64,000 nucleotides of DNA from positions 372,001 through 436,000 of the forward strand of contig CP046864.1 of NCBI GenBank assembly GCA_039640495.1. The letters are read 5' to 3'. This DNA is from Rhodobacteraceae bacterium IMCC1335 (GTDB taxonomy: Bacteria; Pseudomonadota; Alphaproteobacteria; Rhodobacterales; Rhodobacteraceae). Shown piece by piece: positions 62,817 through 64,000 of the stretch. The notes below the pieces were generated by a model that searched no databases, had not been told where the DNA came from, and saw only the letters and a list, made by a program, of their open reading frames with translations. A program made the position numbers and the translations under genes. Position 1 is the stretch's first letter. The number at the start of each line of letters is the position of its first letter.

Positions 62817-64000
62817 CAGATTTCCTCAAAGAAGTAAGGCTGCAATGCCAGTTCGATATGTGCATCTATCAACCTTTGAACTTGTGTACCGTTCAACATT
62901 TCTGCACGTTCTAGAATGTCTGCACTAAAAATTTTGGTTAAGCTTGCATCGGTTATTGTATTCGTAAAGCTCTGTTTTAAATCTGCAACTGCGGCCTGCG
63001 GGTCAGCATGAGGCCAATAGTATCTGATCCGGTCCGCCAACCCAAAATGACGCTGCTGATAAAGCGCGGCGGCATCGCCAGAATAGTGCCCCTGCCATTC
63101 TGCTGGGTCGGCTTGCATTACCTTCTCCATGACGGCTTGTAACCCGCCTTTTGGGTTGCGCAAACGGTCGAGCGCATATATCGCCTCGCGGTAGGCAAAT
63201 GTTAGCGCGGGACCGACCTTCTGAAAGGCAAAACCAAGATCGGCCAGCCGAGGAAAAACGGCAGAGTCCTGATAGTCGGTTGAATGCGCCTCAAGGCAGA
63301 CATGGGGATGATAGCGCAAAGCGTCTAACAAGTGTGGATCGCGCTCAATTGGCATCGGGTGTACTGCTGTTGGGCTGAACTCGAGCCCCGGCTGCACAAC
63401 CAAGCCACCAATCAGCGTAGCCAGATCACCGAAAGCCGCATCGTGAGCCAACAATGTCGTGCGAGCCGCGTCGGGTTTCGTTGGGGGGATATCACCGTAT
63501 TCATCCATGCGCGCGCCACCTGGTGGCGGGACTTCAGTGCCAACGACAAACAGCAGATCTTCCCCCGCTTCACGACACACCCGCGCCAATTGCGCAGAAC
63601 GCTCCGCAGTAACGTCATCGCCTAGTTGCGCAGGATCCCCAGCGCAGCCTTCCGAACAATCAAGATGAATTTTTTGAAACCCCGCCGCAACGTAGTCACG
63701 CACCAAAACTTCGGCTTTGGCCATTGCGGCCTTAGCGTTCATATGGCGCCAAGCCTGTGGGCCAAGGTGATCGCCACCAAAAGTGATCCGCCCACGATCC
63801 ACGCCCACATCATCGGACAGACCATGCAGATACCCGATGAATTTAGATGGCGTAATGCCAGTATAGCCGCCGTCCTGATTGACCTGATTGGACGTTGCCT
63901 CGATTACGACTTGGCGGTCCAACCGCTGTGCCATAACGATGGACGCGCGCAAAACATCTGGTTGCGCTGAACATACCGAGACAATCGCAACACGACGCCC
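62816..64000 (-). CDS. agaZ: Tagatose-1,6-bisphosphate aldolase accessory subunit (AgaZ/KbaZ/GatZ), 5' end outside the window
   Basis: About 394 residues visible; the frame runs open to base 64000 (GRRVAIVSVCSAQPDVLRAS), so only a few N-terminal residues are missing. 'VVIEATSNQVNQDGGYTGITPSKF', 'ITFGGDHLGPQAWRHMNAKAAM', 'FQKIHLDCSEGCAGDP' and 'VGTEVPPPGGARM' mark the family. This subunit stabilises and is needed by the catalytic aldolase (KbaY/GatY) in galactosamine or galactitol breakdown. Operon with nagA. Confidence 0.94.
   Translation of the reverse strand, partial: GRRVAIVSVCSAQPDVLRASIVMAQRLDRQVVIEATSNQVNQDGGYTGITPSKFIGYLHGLSDDVGVDRGRITFGGDHLGPQAWRHMNAKAAMAKAEVLVRDYVAAGFQKIHLDCSEGCAGDPAQLGDDVTAERSAQLARVCREAGEDLLFVVGTEVPPPGGARMDEYGDIPPTKPDAARTTLLAHDAAFGDLATLIGGLVVQPGLEFSPTAVHPMPIERDPHLLDALRYHPHVCLEAHSTDYQDSAVFPRLADLGFAFQKVGPALTFAYREAIYALDRLRNPKGGLQAVMEKVMQADPAEWQGHYSGDAAALYQQRHFGLADRIRYYWPHADPQAAVADLKQSFTNTITDASLTKIFSADILERAEMLNGTQVQRLIDAHIELALQPYFFEEI

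Overview
The window reads as a marine-type alphaproteobacterium, most likely Rhodobacterales. The reasons are the host-type genes (asd, a complex I NDUFA9-like protein, beta-carbonic anhydrase, M17 aminopeptidase plus NlpC/P60, agaZ-nagA), a CIRCE-controlled groESL, small proteins of the DUF3768 and DUF6626 type, and moderate GC with AT-rich accessory stretches. Most of the window is mobile or accessory DNA.

Layout. (1) 1-7840: the 3' part of an MmgE/PrpD gene, then two apparently identical 1543-bp IS1182-type elements in opposite orientation. They bracket an isopenicillin-N-synthase-like Fe(II)/2-oxoglutarate enzyme and a large FMN/Fe-S/FAD oxidoreductase. (2) 8167-41527: a genomic island of about 33 kb in the 3' end of tRNA-Leu(CAG), with 19-bp att repeats (18/19 matching), arm-type repeats inside both ends and a tyrosine integrase next to the tRNA. 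Its cargo is an alpha/beta hydrolase, MFS and EamA exporters, accessory rpsU and groESL, a three-gene set resembling headgroup-lipid (phosphonolipid-like) synthesis, two class III adenylate cyclases (one with a haem-type membrane anchor and a ferredoxin domain), an amino-acid-type ABC importer with a DUF1989 protein, and a seven-gene zinc-homeostasis operon (zur, small membrane protein, znuCBA, two COG0523 GTPases) behind a clear Zur box. (3) 41735-47499: ordinary chromosomal genes. (4) 47813-about 61000: tandem integrative units in tRNA-Met(CAT). Each has a large integrase (the second frameshifted) and a short tyrosine recombinase with a covarying inverted repeat nearby. Beyond the second recombinase lie an AAA+ clamp-loader-like ATPase, a frameshifted helical protein, an iteron-like array, an HUH-type Rep and overlapping micro-genes. 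(5) 61177-64000: a tRNA-Thr 3' half left as a scar, then the chromosomal agaZ-nagA amino-sugar operon.

How the genes work together. The zinc operon is a self-contained sense-import-allocate module. NTP-transferase, CDP-alcohol phosphatidyltransferase and aminotransferase form a pathway-like set without the C-P bond-forming mutase. Iterons and an HUH Rep inside the tRNA-Met element suggest that it derives from an autonomously replicating element. The strongest candidates for something undescribed are the recombinase/inverted-repeat pair repeated in two units, the iteron-Rep element, the HxG 2-oxoglutarate enzyme and the coupled small membrane protein in the zinc operon. All functional statements come from reading the sequence; no database search was run.
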